DNA from: Palsa-1447 sp964414785
GTDB lineage: Bacteria > Verrucomicrobiota > Verrucomicrobiia > Opitutales > Opitutaceae
Length of the DNA stretch: 64,000 nucleotides
NCBI GenBank assembly: GCA_964414785.1
Contig: CAYPXZ010000020.1
Location: forward strand, 1-64,000
Direction of reading: 5' to 3'
Below the pieces are notes generated by a model. That model searched no databases. It saw only the letters and a list, made by a program, of their open reading frames with translations, and was not told the DNA's origin. The translations under genes were made by a program, and so were the position numbers. Every line of letters begins with the position of its first letter. Positions within the stretch are counted from its first letter, which is position 1. Below are positions 8,400 to 17,424 of the stretch, one piece after another.

Positions 8400-9881
8400 G
8401 TGCCCGACGCGCTCTACAACTGCACCCTGGCGGACCTCTCGCGGCGCCTCGCCAAGGGCGAGCTGTCGTCCCTGGAGCTCATGCAGTCGGTCATCGCGCG
8501 GACGAAGGCGGTCGAGGGGCGGGTACGCGCCTTCAATTCCTACGACGAGCAGGACGCGCTTGCCCAGGCGCGGGCCTCGGACGAGCGCCGCGCGGCGAGG
8601 AAGGGCGCGCCGTCCCATCCGCTGGAGGGCATCCCGATCGGCATCAAGGACGTGATCTCGGTCGCGGGGCAGCCCCTGACGGCGTCGAGCCGCATGCTCG
8701 CCAATTTTGTCTCGCCCTACGACGCAACGGTGACCGCGAAGCTGAAGGCCGCGGGCGCCCTCTGCTGGGGGCGATTGAACCTGGACGAGTTCGCCATGGG
8801 CTCCTCCACCGAGAATTCGGCGTTCGGGGTGACCTCCAACCCATGGGACCTGGAGCGGGTGCCCGGCGGTTCCTCGGGCGGCAGCGCCGCCTCGGTGGCC
8901 GCGGGCGAGGCGGTCGCCTCCCTGGGCTCCGACACCGGCGGGTCCATCCGCCAGCCGGCCGCCTTGTGCAACCTGGTGGGGCTTAAGCCCTCGTACGGGC
9001 GGGTGTCGCGCTACGGGCTGATCGCATTCGCCTCCTCGCTCGACCAGATAGGCCCCTTTGCCCGGACGGTCGAGGACGCCGCGACCGTCCTTGGCGCCAT
9101 CTCCGGGCACGACCGCAGGGACTCGACGTCGCTCAAGATGGAGGTGCCCGACTACAACCGGGGAATCGCGGAACTCGTGCGATCGGGGCGCAAGTGGAAG
9201 CTCGGGATCCCCAAGGAGTACTTCGGCGAGGGGCTCGACCCCGAGGTCGGCGCTGCGGTCCAGGCGGCCATCGATGCCTACCGCAGGATGGGCTGCGAGG
9301 TCCGCGAGGTCTCGCTTCCGCACACGAAGTACGCGATCGCCGCCTACTACATCATCGCGACGGCCGAGTGCTCCTCGAACCTGGCGAGGTTCGACGGCGT
9401 GCGCTACGGGCACCGCTCCAAGGACGCGAAGGACGCCCTCGACCTGTATTTCAAGTCGCGCGCCGAGGGGTTCGGCCCTGAGGTGAAGCGAAGGATCATC
9501 CTCGGCACCTACGTGCTCTCGAGCGGCTACTACGACGCCTACTACCTGCGCGCCCAGAAGGTGCGGACGCTGATACGCCGCGACTTCCTGGAGGCCTACA
9601 AGGAGGTGGACGCGATCGTGACGCCGACCTCCCCGACGCCGGCCTTCAAGAAGGGCGAGAAGGCGGCCAACCCGCTCGCCATGTACCTGAACGACATCTA
9701 CACGATCGGGGTCAACCTGGCGGGGCTTCCCGGGATCAGCATCCCGTGCGGGTTCACCGGCGGCGGGCTCCCGATCGGGCTGCAGGTGATCGGCCAGCCC
9801 TTCAAGGAGACGGAGCTCCTCGCGGTCGCCAGCGCCTACGAGCAGACGACCGACTGGCGCAACCGTCACCCAAGCCTATGA
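8400..9881 (+). CDS. gatA: Asp-tRNA(Asn)/Glu-tRNA(Gln) amidotransferase subunit A
   Basis: A 493-residue amidase-signature enzyme of normal GatA length. The catalytic Ser-cisSer-Lys elements are visible: lysine in GIKDVISV, the glycine/serine segment PGGSSGGSAASVAAG and the nucleophile region SDTGGSIRQPA. GatA releases ammonia from glutamine for transamidation by GatB. The start is GTG at 8400, 14 bases after the gatC stop. The stop overlaps the gatB start (ATGA, 9878-9881), which suggests translational coupling. Confidence 0.98.
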   Translation: MPDALYNCTLADLSRRLAKGELSSLELMQSVIARTKAVEGRVRAFNSYDEQDALAQARASDERRAARKGAPSHPLEGIPIGIKDVISVAGQPLTASSRMLANFVSPYDATVTAKLKAAGALCWGRLNLDEFAMGSSTENSAFGVTSNPWDLERVPGGSSGGSAASVAAGEAVASLGSDTGGSIRQPAALCNLVGLKPSYGRVSRYGLIAFASSLDQIGPFARTVEDAATVLGAISGHDRRDSTSLKMEVPDYNRGIAELVRSGRKWKLGIPKEYFGEGLDPEVGAAVQAAIDAYRRMGCEVREVSLPHTKYAIAAYYIIATAECSSNLARFDGVRYGHRSKDAKDALDLYFKSRAEGFGPEVKRRIILGTYVLSSGYYDAYYLRAQKVRTLIRRDFLEAYKEVDAIVTPTSPTPAFKKGEKAANPLAMYLNDIYTIGVNLAGLPGISIPCGFTGGGLPIGLQVIGQPFKETELLAVASAYEQTTDWRNRHPSL

Positions 9882-11323
9882 ACTACGAGGCCGTCATAGG
9901 GCTCGAGGTGCACGTGCAGCTCAAGACCCGCTCGAAGATGTTCACCCGCGCGGCGGCGGGCTACGGCCTGCCCGAGAACACCCTCACCGACCCCGTGGTC
10001 CTCGCCCTTCCGGGGACCCTCCCGGTCATGAACAAGGAGGCCCTCGACAAGATCATCAAGGCCGGGCTTCTCCTTGGCTGCGAGATCGCGCCCGTCTGCA
10101 AGTGGGACCGCAAGAACTACTTCTACCCGGACTCTCCGAAGAACTACCAGATCTCGCAGTACGACCAGCCCCTGTGCAAGGGGGGCTCGGTCGAGATCGA
10201 GCTGCCCGGGCCCGCGCGCAACGTCATGGGCGAGCACAAGAGGATTGCCCTCACGCGGATCCACCTCGAGGAGGACGTCGGCAAGCTGAACCACGGCGAG
10301 GGCGCCTCGCTCGTCGACTTCAACCGGGCGGGGACCCCGCTGATGGAGATCGTCTCCGAGCCGGTCATCCACAGCGCGGACGAGGCCTTCGCTTACCTGA
10401 CGGCGCTCAAGACCGTCATGATCTACGGGGGGATCTCCGACTGCGACATGGAGAAGGGGCAGCTGCGCTGCGACGCCAACATCTCCATCCGGCCGGCCGG
10501 CTCGACGGGGCTCGGGACCAAGGTCGAGCTGAAGAACCTCAACTCGTTCTCCTTCGTGCGCGACGGGATCGACCACGAGGTGCGCCGCCAGAAGGCGGTC
10601 CTCGAGTCGGGCGGAAAGATCGTCCAGGAGACGCGCGACTACGACGGGCAGGCGGGGACCTCGCAGTCCCTGCGCTCGAAGGAGATGGCGCACGACTACC
10701 GGTACTTCCCGGACCCGGACCTGATGCCGGTCGAGGTGGGAGAGGAGTGGAAGGCGGCGCTCCAGGCGACCTGCCCCGAGATGCCCTTCGACAGGCAAAG
10801 GCGGCTCCAGGAGCAGTATTCGCTGCCCTACACGATCACCTCGGTCCTCGTTCCGGACCGCCAGCTCGGCGACTTCTTCGAGGAGGCCGCCCGCCTCTGC
10901 GGCAAGCCGCAGGCGGCCGGCAACTGGATCACGAACGACCTCCTCAGGGAGCTCGGCGCCTCGAAGACCGCGCTCGCCGACTCGAAGGTGAGGCCCCAGC
11001 ACGTCGCAGGCCTCGTGAAGCTCGTCGAGGACGGCACGATCCTGAGCAACGCCGCCAAGGAGGTCTTCATCGAGATGTTCCACAGCGGCGAGATGCCCGA
11101 GTCCGTCGTCGCGAGGAAGGGCCTGAAGGCCGAGACCAACCTGGACGACCTCGAGCGCTGGTGCGCCGAGTCAATCGCGGGCAACCCGAAGTCCGTAGCC
11201 GACTACAAGGGGGGCAAGGAGAGCGCCCTGAACGCCTTCAAGGGCCCGGTCATGCGCGCCGCCAAGGGCAAGGCCGACCCGAAGAAGGTCGACGAGATGC
11301 TGCGAAAGCTCCTCGCCCGCTAG
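9878..11323 (+). CDS. gatB: Asp-tRNA(Asn)/Glu-tRNA(Gln) amidotransferase subunit B
   Basis: A 481-residue protein beginning MNYEAVIGLEVHVQLKTRSK, the canonical GatB N-terminus. It has the metal/kinase-like core (KWDRKNYFYPDSPKNYQISQ; RIHLEEDVGKLNH) and a C-terminal YqeY-like helical tRNA-binding domain. GatB phosphorylates and amidates the misacylated tRNA. The ATG at 9878 overlaps the gatA stop by 4 bases. An upstream in-frame extension to 9746 lies inside gatA and is rejected. Confidence 0.98.
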   Translation: MNYEAVIGLEVHVQLKTRSKMFTRAAAGYGLPENTLTDPVVLALPGTLPVMNKEALDKIIKAGLLLGCEIAPVCKWDRKNYFYPDSPKNYQISQYDQPLCKGGSVEIELPGPARNVMGEHKRIALTRIHLEEDVGKLNHGEGASLVDFNRAGTPLMEIVSEPVIHSADEAFAYLTALKTVMIYGGISDCDMEKGQLRCDANISIRPAGSTGLGTKVELKNLNSFSFVRDGIDHEVRRQKAVLESGGKIVQETRDYDGQAGTSQSLRSKEMAHDYRYFPDPDLMPVEVGEEWKAALQATCPEMPFDRQRRLQEQYSLPYTITSVLVPDRQLGDFFEEAARLCGKPQAAGNWITNDLLRELGASKTALADSKVRPQHVAGLVKLVEDGTILSNAAKEVFIEMFHSGEMPESVVARKGLKAETNLDDLERWCAESIAGNPKSVADYKGGKESALNAFKGPVMRAAKGKADPKKVDEMLRKLLAR

Positions 11324-11382
11324 GGGAGCGGGTTCGGCGCGGGCGACTTGCAAGGCGGGGCGTTTGGGATACGATTGGCGCC

Positions 11383-12117
11383 ATGACAAGACGCGAAGCG
11401 ATCAAGGTCCTGGGCGGTGGCGCGGCGATGGTCGGTTTCGGGGCGGTCGCGCGCCTGAGGGCCGCGGAGTCAGCACCGGTATCGGGTTCGGGCGGCACGA
11501 AGCAGCCCTTTGTCCTTCCAAAGCTGGGGTATGCCTACGACGCCCTGGAGCCCCACATCGACGCCCTGACGATGGAGATCCACCACTCCAAGCACCACGC
11601 CGCATATATAAAGAACGCGAACAAGGCCCTGGAGGGGCACGCGGCGTACGCGGCCCTGACAGCCGAGGACATCCTCGCGAACCTGCCGGCGATCGACGAG
11701 TCCGTGCGCACGACGCTTCGCAACAACGTCGGCGGCCACGTGAACCACAGCTTCTTCTGGACGATCCTATCGCCGAAGGGCGGCGGGGCGCCCGCGGGCG
11801 CCCTGGCCGATGCGATCGCGAGGGACTTCGGGTCCTTGGAGGTGATGCGCACCAAGGTGAACGAGGCAGCGATGAAGCGCTTCGGGAGCGGCTGGGCATG
11901 GCTGACCTTCAAGGGGGGCAAGCTCGCCGTCGGCTCGACCGCCAACCAGGACTCGCCGATCAGCGAGGGCGCCGTGCCGATCATCGGCATCGACGTCTGG
12001 GAGCACGCCTACTACCTCAAGCACCAGAATCTGCGCGCGGACTATGTCGAGGCCTTCTGGAAGGTCGTCGACTGGGACCAGGCGGCCAAAAACTTCGCCG
12101 CGGCCACCGCGGCCTAG
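11383..12117 (+). CDS. sodA: Mn-type superoxide dismutase with Tat signal
   Basis: A 244-residue protein that dismutates superoxide. The mature domain starts near residue 40. Metal ligands by alignment to E. coli SodA are H67 (IHHSKHH), H122 (GGHVNHSFFW), D204 and H208 (DVWEHAYY). The manganese-type markers GGHVNH and STANQDSP are present. The first 27 residues (TRREA, then a hydrophobic VLGGGAAMVGFGAV, then ARLRAA) look like a twin-arginine signal peptide, so the enzyme is probably exported folded. It ends 4 bases before the convergent fur-like stop. The 59-base gap after gatB suggests its own promoter. Confidence 0.93.
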   Translation: MTRREAIKVLGGGAAMVGFGAVARLRAAESAPVSGSGGTKQPFVLPKLGYAYDALEPHIDALTMEIHHSKHHAAYIKNANKALEGHAAYAALTAEDILANLPAIDESVRTTLRNNVGGHVNHSFFWTILSPKGGGAPAGALADAIARDFGSLEVMRTKVNEAAMKRFGSGWAWLTFKGGKLAVGSTANQDSPISEGAVPIIGIDVWEHAYYLKHQNLRADYVEAFWKVVDWDQAAKNFAAATAA

Positions 12118-12121
12118 GCGC

Positions 12122-12655
12122 TCAGGTGGCCGGAACCGCCGGGACGGAGACTTCCGCCTGGGCGCGGCTGGCGACGGGGGACTTGCCGAAGAACTCGACG
12201 ATGTGGCCCACGTCGGAATAGCCCTGCGCCCGCAGGGTCTCCTCGACCAGCTGCACCGCGCGGCGCAACTCAGTCGCGGAAGCGGTGTCGAGCTCCTCGA
12301 CCTTGTTCGTCTGCTTGCAGACGACGTGGTAGCGGTTCGGGTCGCCCAGGTTAATCTCGTAAAGGCTTGTCCCGTTAATGAGGAATGCGCGGCGGACGAG
12401 ACCGATCGTCTCGAATGCGGCCATGCAGCGGTACACCGTGACGATGTCGCAGGACTTCGGACCCAGCTCGCTATGGAGGGCGTCAATGCTCGTCGGGCGT
12501 CCGGCCTTGATGAGAGCGGCCAGTATGGCAACGCGCGGCTGCGTGATCCTGAGGCCGGCCTCCTTGAGTTTCAGACAGGCGAGGTCGACAGGATTTTGGT
12601 CCTTACCATTTTTAACCCCGGAGATAGGGTGGTTGGTCTGGGTGGAAGCTATCAT
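12122..12655 (-). CDS. Fur-family transcriptional regulator
   Basis: A 177-residue protein. Residues about 25-100 form the winged helix of the Fur family (LKEAGLRITQPRVAILAAL, then CDIVTVYRCMAAFETIGLV). The dimerisation part (about 101-155) keeps one histidine and one cysteine in RYHVVCKQTNKVEEL and a histidine in GHIVEFFG. It lacks the usual histidine cluster and both CxxC pairs of Fur/Zur. An Ala/Val-rich tail follows. The ATG at 12655 is used because upstream in-frame sequence has no family similarity. It converges on sodA, so oxidative-stress or metal control of that gene is a reasonable guess. Confidence 0.85.
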   Translation of the reverse strand: MIASTQTNHPISGVKNGKDQNPVDLACLKLKEAGLRITQPRVAILAALIKAGRPTSIDALHSELGPKSCDIVTVYRCMAAFETIGLVRRAFLINGTSLYEINLGDPNRYHVVCKQTNKVEELDTASATELRRAVQLVEETLRAQGYSDVGHIVEFFGKSPVASRAQAEVSVPAVPAT

Positions 12656-12802
12656 TGTTTGGACCAATAGTGTCGGGAAACGGGGCGTTTTGCGAGCCCA
12701 GAAGCGATTCTTTTGCAACTCGCCATGTTTGACGCAGATAGAGTGCATTTGAACGCCGTAGTTGCGCCTGTAACGCGAGCCTGCCAACTTTGACGCCCTG
12801 AT

Positions 12803-13240
12803 ATGCACGATTCGGATTTCCCGCGCATTGTGGCGCTCATATGCAAGGAGGATGCGCGATTTGACCGCAAAGCCTATGATTTTGTGAGGCTTGGACTCGA
12901 CCACACCGTGAAGGAAATCCGCAAGAAGGACGCCAGCCGAACGGGCAAGTCCCGGCATGTCACGGGACCGGAACTCCTGGACGGGCTTCGTGTTTACGCC
13001 CTCGAGCAGTACGGCCCCCTCAGCAAGACCGTCCTCAATTCCTGGGGGGTTCGCCGCTGCCAGGACTTTGGCGACATCGTTTTTAACCTCATAGAATATA
13101 ACGCCTTCAGCAAGACCGAGAACGACCGCCGCGAGGACTTCGCGGACCTGTACGATTTCGACGAAGCATTCGTGAAGCCGTTCCTGCCGACGAAGCGCCC
13201 CCGGGGTGCGTCCGCTGCCGAGGCAGTCGGTTCCGCCTGA
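12803..13240 (+). CDS. Minf_1886-like conserved Planctomycetes/Verrucomicrobia protein
   Basis: A 145-residue soluble protein of unknown function. It resembles the Minf_1886 family (TIGR04138), known mainly from Planctomycetes and Verrucomicrobia: CKEDARFDRKAYDFVRLGLD, a TGPELLDGLRVYALEQYG stretch and WGVRRCQDFGDIVFNLIE. This recognition is from memory of the family pattern. It is divergent from the fur-like gene across 147 bases, which must hold promoters for both, though no convincing hexamers were seen. The M16 peptidase follows 12 bases downstream, so the two are probably co-transcribed. Confidence 0.8.
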   Translation: MHDSDFPRIVALICKEDARFDRKAYDFVRLGLDHTVKEIRKKDASRTGKSRHVTGPELLDGLRVYALEQYGPLSKTVLNSWGVRRCQDFGDIVFNLIEYNAFSKTENDRREDFADLYDFDEAFVKPFLPTKRPRGASAAEAVGSA

Positions 13241-13252
13241 GGGAGCACCCTG

Positions 13253-15820
13253 ATGCCCAAATCCAAACCCCCGCAGTCGGAACGCGCCCTCCTGGATGCG
13301 TTCTGGCGCGAACCCGTCGAGCGCGCGGTCCTGCCGAACGGACTCACGCTGCTCGTCAAGGCGGACTCGTCGGTCGCGCTCGCCTCGGTCCAGGTGTGGG
13401 TGCGCACCGGCAGCATCCACGAGGGCGAGCAGCTGGGCGCCGGGCTCTCCCATTACCTGGAGCACATGCTCTTCAAGGGGACGAGCCGCAGGAGCGGCCG
13501 GGAGATCTCCGCCACCGTCCAGGCAAACGGGGGCTACATCAACGCCTACACGACCTTTGACCGGACCGTCTACTACATCGACCTTCCGAGCGAGAAGCTC
13601 GAGGTGGCGGTCGACGTCCTGGCGGACGCCGTGCTCCACTCGACGCTCCCCGACGACGAGGTCCTGCGCGAGAAGGACGTGATCCTGCGCGAGATCGCGA
13701 TGACCCGCGACGACCCCGACAGCAGGCTCTGGGAGGCCCTTTTTGCGACCGCGTTTAGGGAGCACCCCTACCGCCATCCCATCATCGGCCACAAGGACGT
13801 CTTCGCCGCGGTCGAGCGCGGGGCCCTGGTCGACTACTACCGAAGGCGCTACGTGCCGAACAACATGGTCGTGGTCATCACCGGCGACGTGGATCCGTCC
13901 GAGGCGAGGGCGCTCGTCGACCGGCACTTCGGCGAGGCGCCGCGCTCGCGCCTGGCCCCGGTCCTCGTTCCGTCGGAGCCGCTCCAGCTCGGCCCCCGCC
14001 AGGCCCACCGCTACGAGAAGGTCGAGGTCGTGCGCGCAGCCCTCGCCTGGCCCATCCCCGGGCTCACCGACCCGCAGGCCCCGGTCCTGGACCTCCTGGC
14101 GACGGTGCTCGGTGGCGGGGACAGCTCGGTCCTCTGGCAGGAGATCCGCGAGAGGCGCAAGCTCGTCCACTCGATCGACGCGTCGAGCTGGAACCCGGGC
14201 TCGAGCGGGCTCTTCTGCATTTCATTCACCTGCGACGCCGGCAAGCGCCAGGCGGCCGAGGAGGCGATCCTGGGGCTCCTCTCGGCCCACGCGCGACCGA
14301 AGGCGTTCAATGCGGCGCAATTGAGGAAGGCCTACCGGCAGTCGGTTGTCGGGGAGATCAACACCCGCAAGACCATGAGCGGCCAGGCGTCGCGCCTGGG
14401 CGTGGCAGAGGTCGTCGTGGGGGACCTCGAGTTTAGCCGGACGTATTTTGAGCGCCTGGCAAGGGTGGGGCCCGGCGACCTGAGGGCGGCCCTCGCCGCC
14501 CATATCGTCCCGGGGCGCCTGACCTCCATCTCGCTGGAGCCCGAGTCGCAGGGCGGCAAGGCCGGCAAGGCGTCCGCCGGCTCGCGTGCGGCCCGCCCGG
14601 ATTTTAAGGAGATACGCCTTAAGAACGGCGCCCGCATCGTCTACCAGGAGGATCGGCGCCTGCCGAACCTGCACCTGCGGCTGCTGACCCTAGGGGGCCC
14701 GCTCTGCGAGGCCGCCGGGCGCCGGGGAAGCTCCGCGCTCCTGGCGACGCTCCTGACGAAGGACACCGCCAAGCGCACCGCCGCGCAGGTCGCGGGGCGG
14801 ATCGAAGAGGTCGGGGGATCCTTCACCTCGTACTCCGGGGACAACACGCTTGGCCTCGCCGTCGAGGTGCTGCCGACCGACGCCGACCGGGCGCTCGACC
14901 TGCTGGCCGAGGGCGCACTTTGTCCGGCGTTCAAGGCCGACACGCTCTCGACCGAGCGCGAGGCGCAGCTGGCGGGGCTCCGCGAGGAGAAGGACGACGT
15001 CGTGTCCTGCGCCCGGCGCCTCTTGCGCCAGAAGTTTTTTGGAAAGCATCCGTTTTCGCTCAGCGCGCAGGGCGACGAGGCGGGGGTTGGCGCCACGCGA
15101 AGCGCTGACCTTGCGGCACTCTGGGGACGGCTCCTCGTGGGCCCGGGCGTCGTCGTCTCCGTTGCCGGCGATTTCGAGCCGCAGAGGCTCCTCCCGAAGA
15201 TCGAGAAGCTCCTCCTGCGTATTCCCTCGGGCTCGCCCCTTCCCGCCGGCCCCGCGTTCGAGGGACCGGCCGAGGCCGGGGACTTCGTCGAGAAGCAGCC
15301 GCGCGAGCAGGCCGTCGTCCTGCAGGCCTTCCGCGGCGCTGTCCTCGACGCCCCGGACTTCTACGTCGGCGAGGTGCTCGACGAGCTCTTCAGCGGGATG
15401 GCCTCGCGCCTGTTCGAGCGCGTGCGCGACCAGAAGGGCCTCGCGTATTTCGTCCGCTCGGGCCGCATGGCATGCAGGACAACCGCCATGTTCTACTTCA
15501 TCGCGGGGACCCAGCCCGGCAAGGAGGCCGAGGTCCTCGACGAGATCGGGATCGAGATCGCCCGGGTCCAGTCGGGCGCCGTCGACATGGAGGAATTGCG
15601 CCGCTGCCAGGTGCGCCTGAAGGCGGGCCACAGGAAGGCGCTCCAGACCAATTCCGCCCGCGCCATGCAGGCGGGCCTCGACGTCCTGCAGGGCCGGCCC
15701 GCCAACCACGGCAGGAAGTACGACTCGCTCATCGATGCGGTCACGCTTGAGGACCTCGCGGCCTTCGCGCGGTCCCACTTCGACCCCGCGCGCCGCACGC
15801 AGCTGGTCGTCAGGCCCTAG
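13253..15820 (+). CDS. M16 zinc peptidase, two fused M16 units
   Basis: An 855-residue protein made of two M16 (pitrilysin-like) halves. The N-terminal half has the inverted zinc motif HxxEH (H67-Y-L-E70-H71) followed by MLFKGTSRR, and the downstream acidic helix DVILREIAMTRDDPDSRLWE. The C-terminal half begins near residue 450 with LKNGARIVYQEDRRLPNLHL and lacks HxxEH, as in the inactive partner of heterodimeric M16 enzymes. No signal peptide is obvious, so location is uncertain. It probably degrades peptides or processes a small substrate. Its stop abuts the convergent nadK stop. Confidence 0.92.
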   Translation: MPKSKPPQSERALLDAFWREPVERAVLPNGLTLLVKADSSVALASVQVWVRTGSIHEGEQLGAGLSHYLEHMLFKGTSRRSGREISATVQANGGYINAYTTFDRTVYYIDLPSEKLEVAVDVLADAVLHSTLPDDEVLREKDVILREIAMTRDDPDSRLWEALFATAFREHPYRHPIIGHKDVFAAVERGALVDYYRRRYVPNNMVVVITGDVDPSEARALVDRHFGEAPRSRLAPVLVPSEPLQLGPRQAHRYEKVEVVRAALAWPIPGLTDPQAPVLDLLATVLGGGDSSVLWQEIRERRKLVHSIDASSWNPGSSGLFCISFTCDAGKRQAAEEAILGLLSAHARPKAFNAAQLRKAYRQSVVGEINTRKTMSGQASRLGVAEVVVGDLEFSRTYFERLARVGPGDLRAALAAHIVPGRLTSISLEPESQGGKAGKASAGSRAARPDFKEIRLKNGARIVYQEDRRLPNLHLRLLTLGGPLCEAAGRRGSSALLATLLTKDTAKRTAAQVAGRIEEVGGSFTSYSGDNTLGLAVEVLPTDADRALDLLAEGALCPAFKADTLSTEREAQLAGLREEKDDVVSCARRLLRQKFFGKHPFSLSAQGDEAGVGATRSADLAALWGRLLVGPGVVVSVAGDFEPQRLLPKIEKLLLRIPSGSPLPAGPAFEGPAEAGDFVEKQPREQAVVLQAFRGAVLDAPDFYVGEVLDELFSGMASRLFERVRDQKGLAYFVRSGRMACRTTAMFYFIAGTQPGKEAEVLDEIGIEIARVQSGAVDMEELRRCQVRLKAGHRKALQTNSARAMQAGLDVLQGRPANHGRKYDSLIDAVTLEDLAAFARSHFDPARRTQLVVRP

Positions 15821-16660
15821 TCACTCTCGCTCGGCGGCGCCGCCGCTCCACTTGAGCTTCGTGCGCACGACCGCGAAATGCGAGTAGCCGCGCTGCTGCG
15901 CGAGCGGCAGGCGCATGCCCGCTATCGAGATCATGATCTCCTCGTCCATGGACGCCTTGAGGTTGCCCTGCCCGTCGAGCCCGACCAGGACCCGGGTGCC
16001 CTGGGTGCGGTTGAAGACGCGCAGCCTGACGGTGTCGCGGAAGATGATCGAGCGGTTCGTCAGCGTGTGCGGGCAGATCGGGGTCATCGCGATCACGTTG
16101 GCGGCCGGGTGGATGATGGGGCCGCCGGCGGAGAGGTTGTAGGCCGTCGATCCGGTCGCGGTCGAGAAGATGAGGCCGTCGCACAGGTAGTCCGTCACGA
16201 GCTCGCCGTCGGCGAACACCTCGAGGTGGACGAGGCCCGTGCTCAGCTCGTCCTTGATGAGGACGTCGTTCAGGGCGAGGCTCGCCGGACCGCCGCCGAC
16301 GGAGCATTCGAGCATGGCGCGGCGGTCCAGGGAGAACGTGCCCATCAGCAGGTCCTCGAACCCGGCCTTGGCCTCGTCGGGTGAGAAGGTCGTCAGGAAG
16401 CCGAGGCTGCCCCGGTTTACACCGATGATGGGGACCTGCTCGTGAGCGGCCTCGCGGACGACCCCGAGGAGGGTCCCGTCGCCGCCGATGACGCAGCAGG
16501 CGTCGCATCCCCTGAGGTAGCCGCGCCGCAGCGGGAAGCGCGTCGTCTGCTTCAGCCTGATGCCCTTGGCCCGCGCGCAGTCCACAAGCGAGCGGGCGAG
16601 CTCCACCGCGCCCGGTTTCTCGGCGTTGATGACAAAGGCTAGGGAGCGGATGGGCTTCAT
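15821..16660 (-). CDS. nadK: NAD kinase
   Basis: A 279-residue cytoplasmic enzyme that phosphorylates NAD to NADP. The diagnostic GGDGTLLG motif is in VIGGDGTLLGVVREAA. It also has the GVNRGSLGFLT segment and the nucleotide-binding signature TATGSTAYNLSAGGPIIHP. The start ATG at 16660 (MKPIRSLAFVIN) matches the family; longer in-frame extension overlaps tlyA. It is last in a minus-strand series after tlyA (14-base gap). TlyA/NAD kinase adjacency is seen in many bacteria. Confidence 0.97.
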   Translation of the reverse strand: MKPIRSLAFVINAEKPGAVELARSLVDCARAKGIRLKQTTRFPLRRGYLRGCDACCVIGGDGTLLGVVREAAHEQVPIIGVNRGSLGFLTTFSPDEAKAGFEDLLMGTFSLDRRAMLECSVGGGPASLALNDVLIKDELSTGLVHLEVFADGELVTDYLCDGLIFSTATGSTAYNLSAGGPIIHPAANVIAMTPICPHTLTNRSIIFRDTVRLRVFNRTQGTRVLVGLDGQGNLKASMDEEIMISIAGMRLPLAQQRGYSHFAVVRTKLKWSGGAAERE

Positions 16661-16674
16661 GGCGGCGGACCCTC

Positions 16675-17424
16675 CTAGGTTGCAGCGCTTCGCCGGAGGC
16701 ACAACAGGAATTCCCGGTTGCCGTCGGCGCCCTCGATGGGGGAGTCCAGGGTCCCGACGAGCCGGGCGCCCTTGAGGCGCTCGAGCGCGAAGTCGCGGAC
16801 CGAGGCGAGGACCGCCTGCTGCACGGCGCCGTCCCGGATGACGCCCCGGCCCTTGTCGGCCTCGGCCCGGCCGGCCTCGAACTGCGGCTTGACGAGGGCG
16901 ACCAGCGTGCCGCCCCGGCGAAGGAGCGGCCACACGGCCGGAAGCACGGTCTTTAGCGAGATGAAGGACAGGTCCATGACGACCGCGTCGAACTCGCCGC
17001 GCGGCAGGTCGCCGGGGGAGAGGTTCCTCGCGTTTAGTTTCTCGATATTCACGACCCTCGGGTCGCCCCTAAGCTTCGGGTGGAGCTGGGCGCGGCCGAC
17101 GTCGACGCAGACGACGGAGGCGGCTCCCGACTGGAGCGCGCAGTCGGTGAAGCCGCCGGTGGACGCCCCGACGTCGAGGACATTCGCCCCCTTCAGGTCG
17201 ATCGAGAACCCCTCCACCGCGGCCTGGAGCTTCTCGCCGCCGCGGCTGACGTAGCGGGGGGGCTGGGTGACCGAGAATTCCCCGTCATCGGGGTATTCGC
17301 GGCCGGGCTTGTCGAGGCGCAGGGTTCCGCTGAAGACGCGGCCCGACATGATGAGCGCCTTGGCCTGGGTCCTCGACTCCGCGAGGCCCCGGCTGACCAG
17401 GATCTCGTCCAGGCGACGCTTCAT
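16675..17424 (-). CDS. tlyA: TlyA family rRNA (cytidine-2'-O)-methyltransferase
   Basis: A 249-residue protein. An N-terminal S4 RNA-binding domain (about residues 1-60: MKRRLDEILVSRGLAESRTQ) is joined to an FtsJ-like methyltransferase domain with the SAM motif VLDVGASTGGFTDC and DVGRAQLHPKL. TlyA proteins methylate cytidines in 16S and/or 23S rRNA, and some were annotated as hemolysins. The start overlaps the upstream gmhB stop by 4 bases (ATGA), indicating coupling within the operon. Confidence 0.94.
   Translation of the reverse strand: MKRRLDEILVSRGLAESRTQAKALIMSGRVFSGTLRLDKPGREYPDDGEFSVTQPPRYVSRGGEKLQAAVEGFSIDLKGANVLDVGASTGGFTDCALQSGAASVVCVDVGRAQLHPKLRGDPRVVNIEKLNARNLSPGDLPRGEFDAVVMDLSFISLKTVLPAVWPLLRRGGTLVALVKPQFEAGRAEADKGRGVIRDGAVQQAVLASVRDFALERLKGARLVGTLDSPIEGADGNREFLLCLRRSAAT

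Noticed and set aside
8205..9869. 554-codon minus-strand frame opposite gatC and gatA
   Set aside because: Both plus-strand genes are certain; the antisense frame has no domain features.
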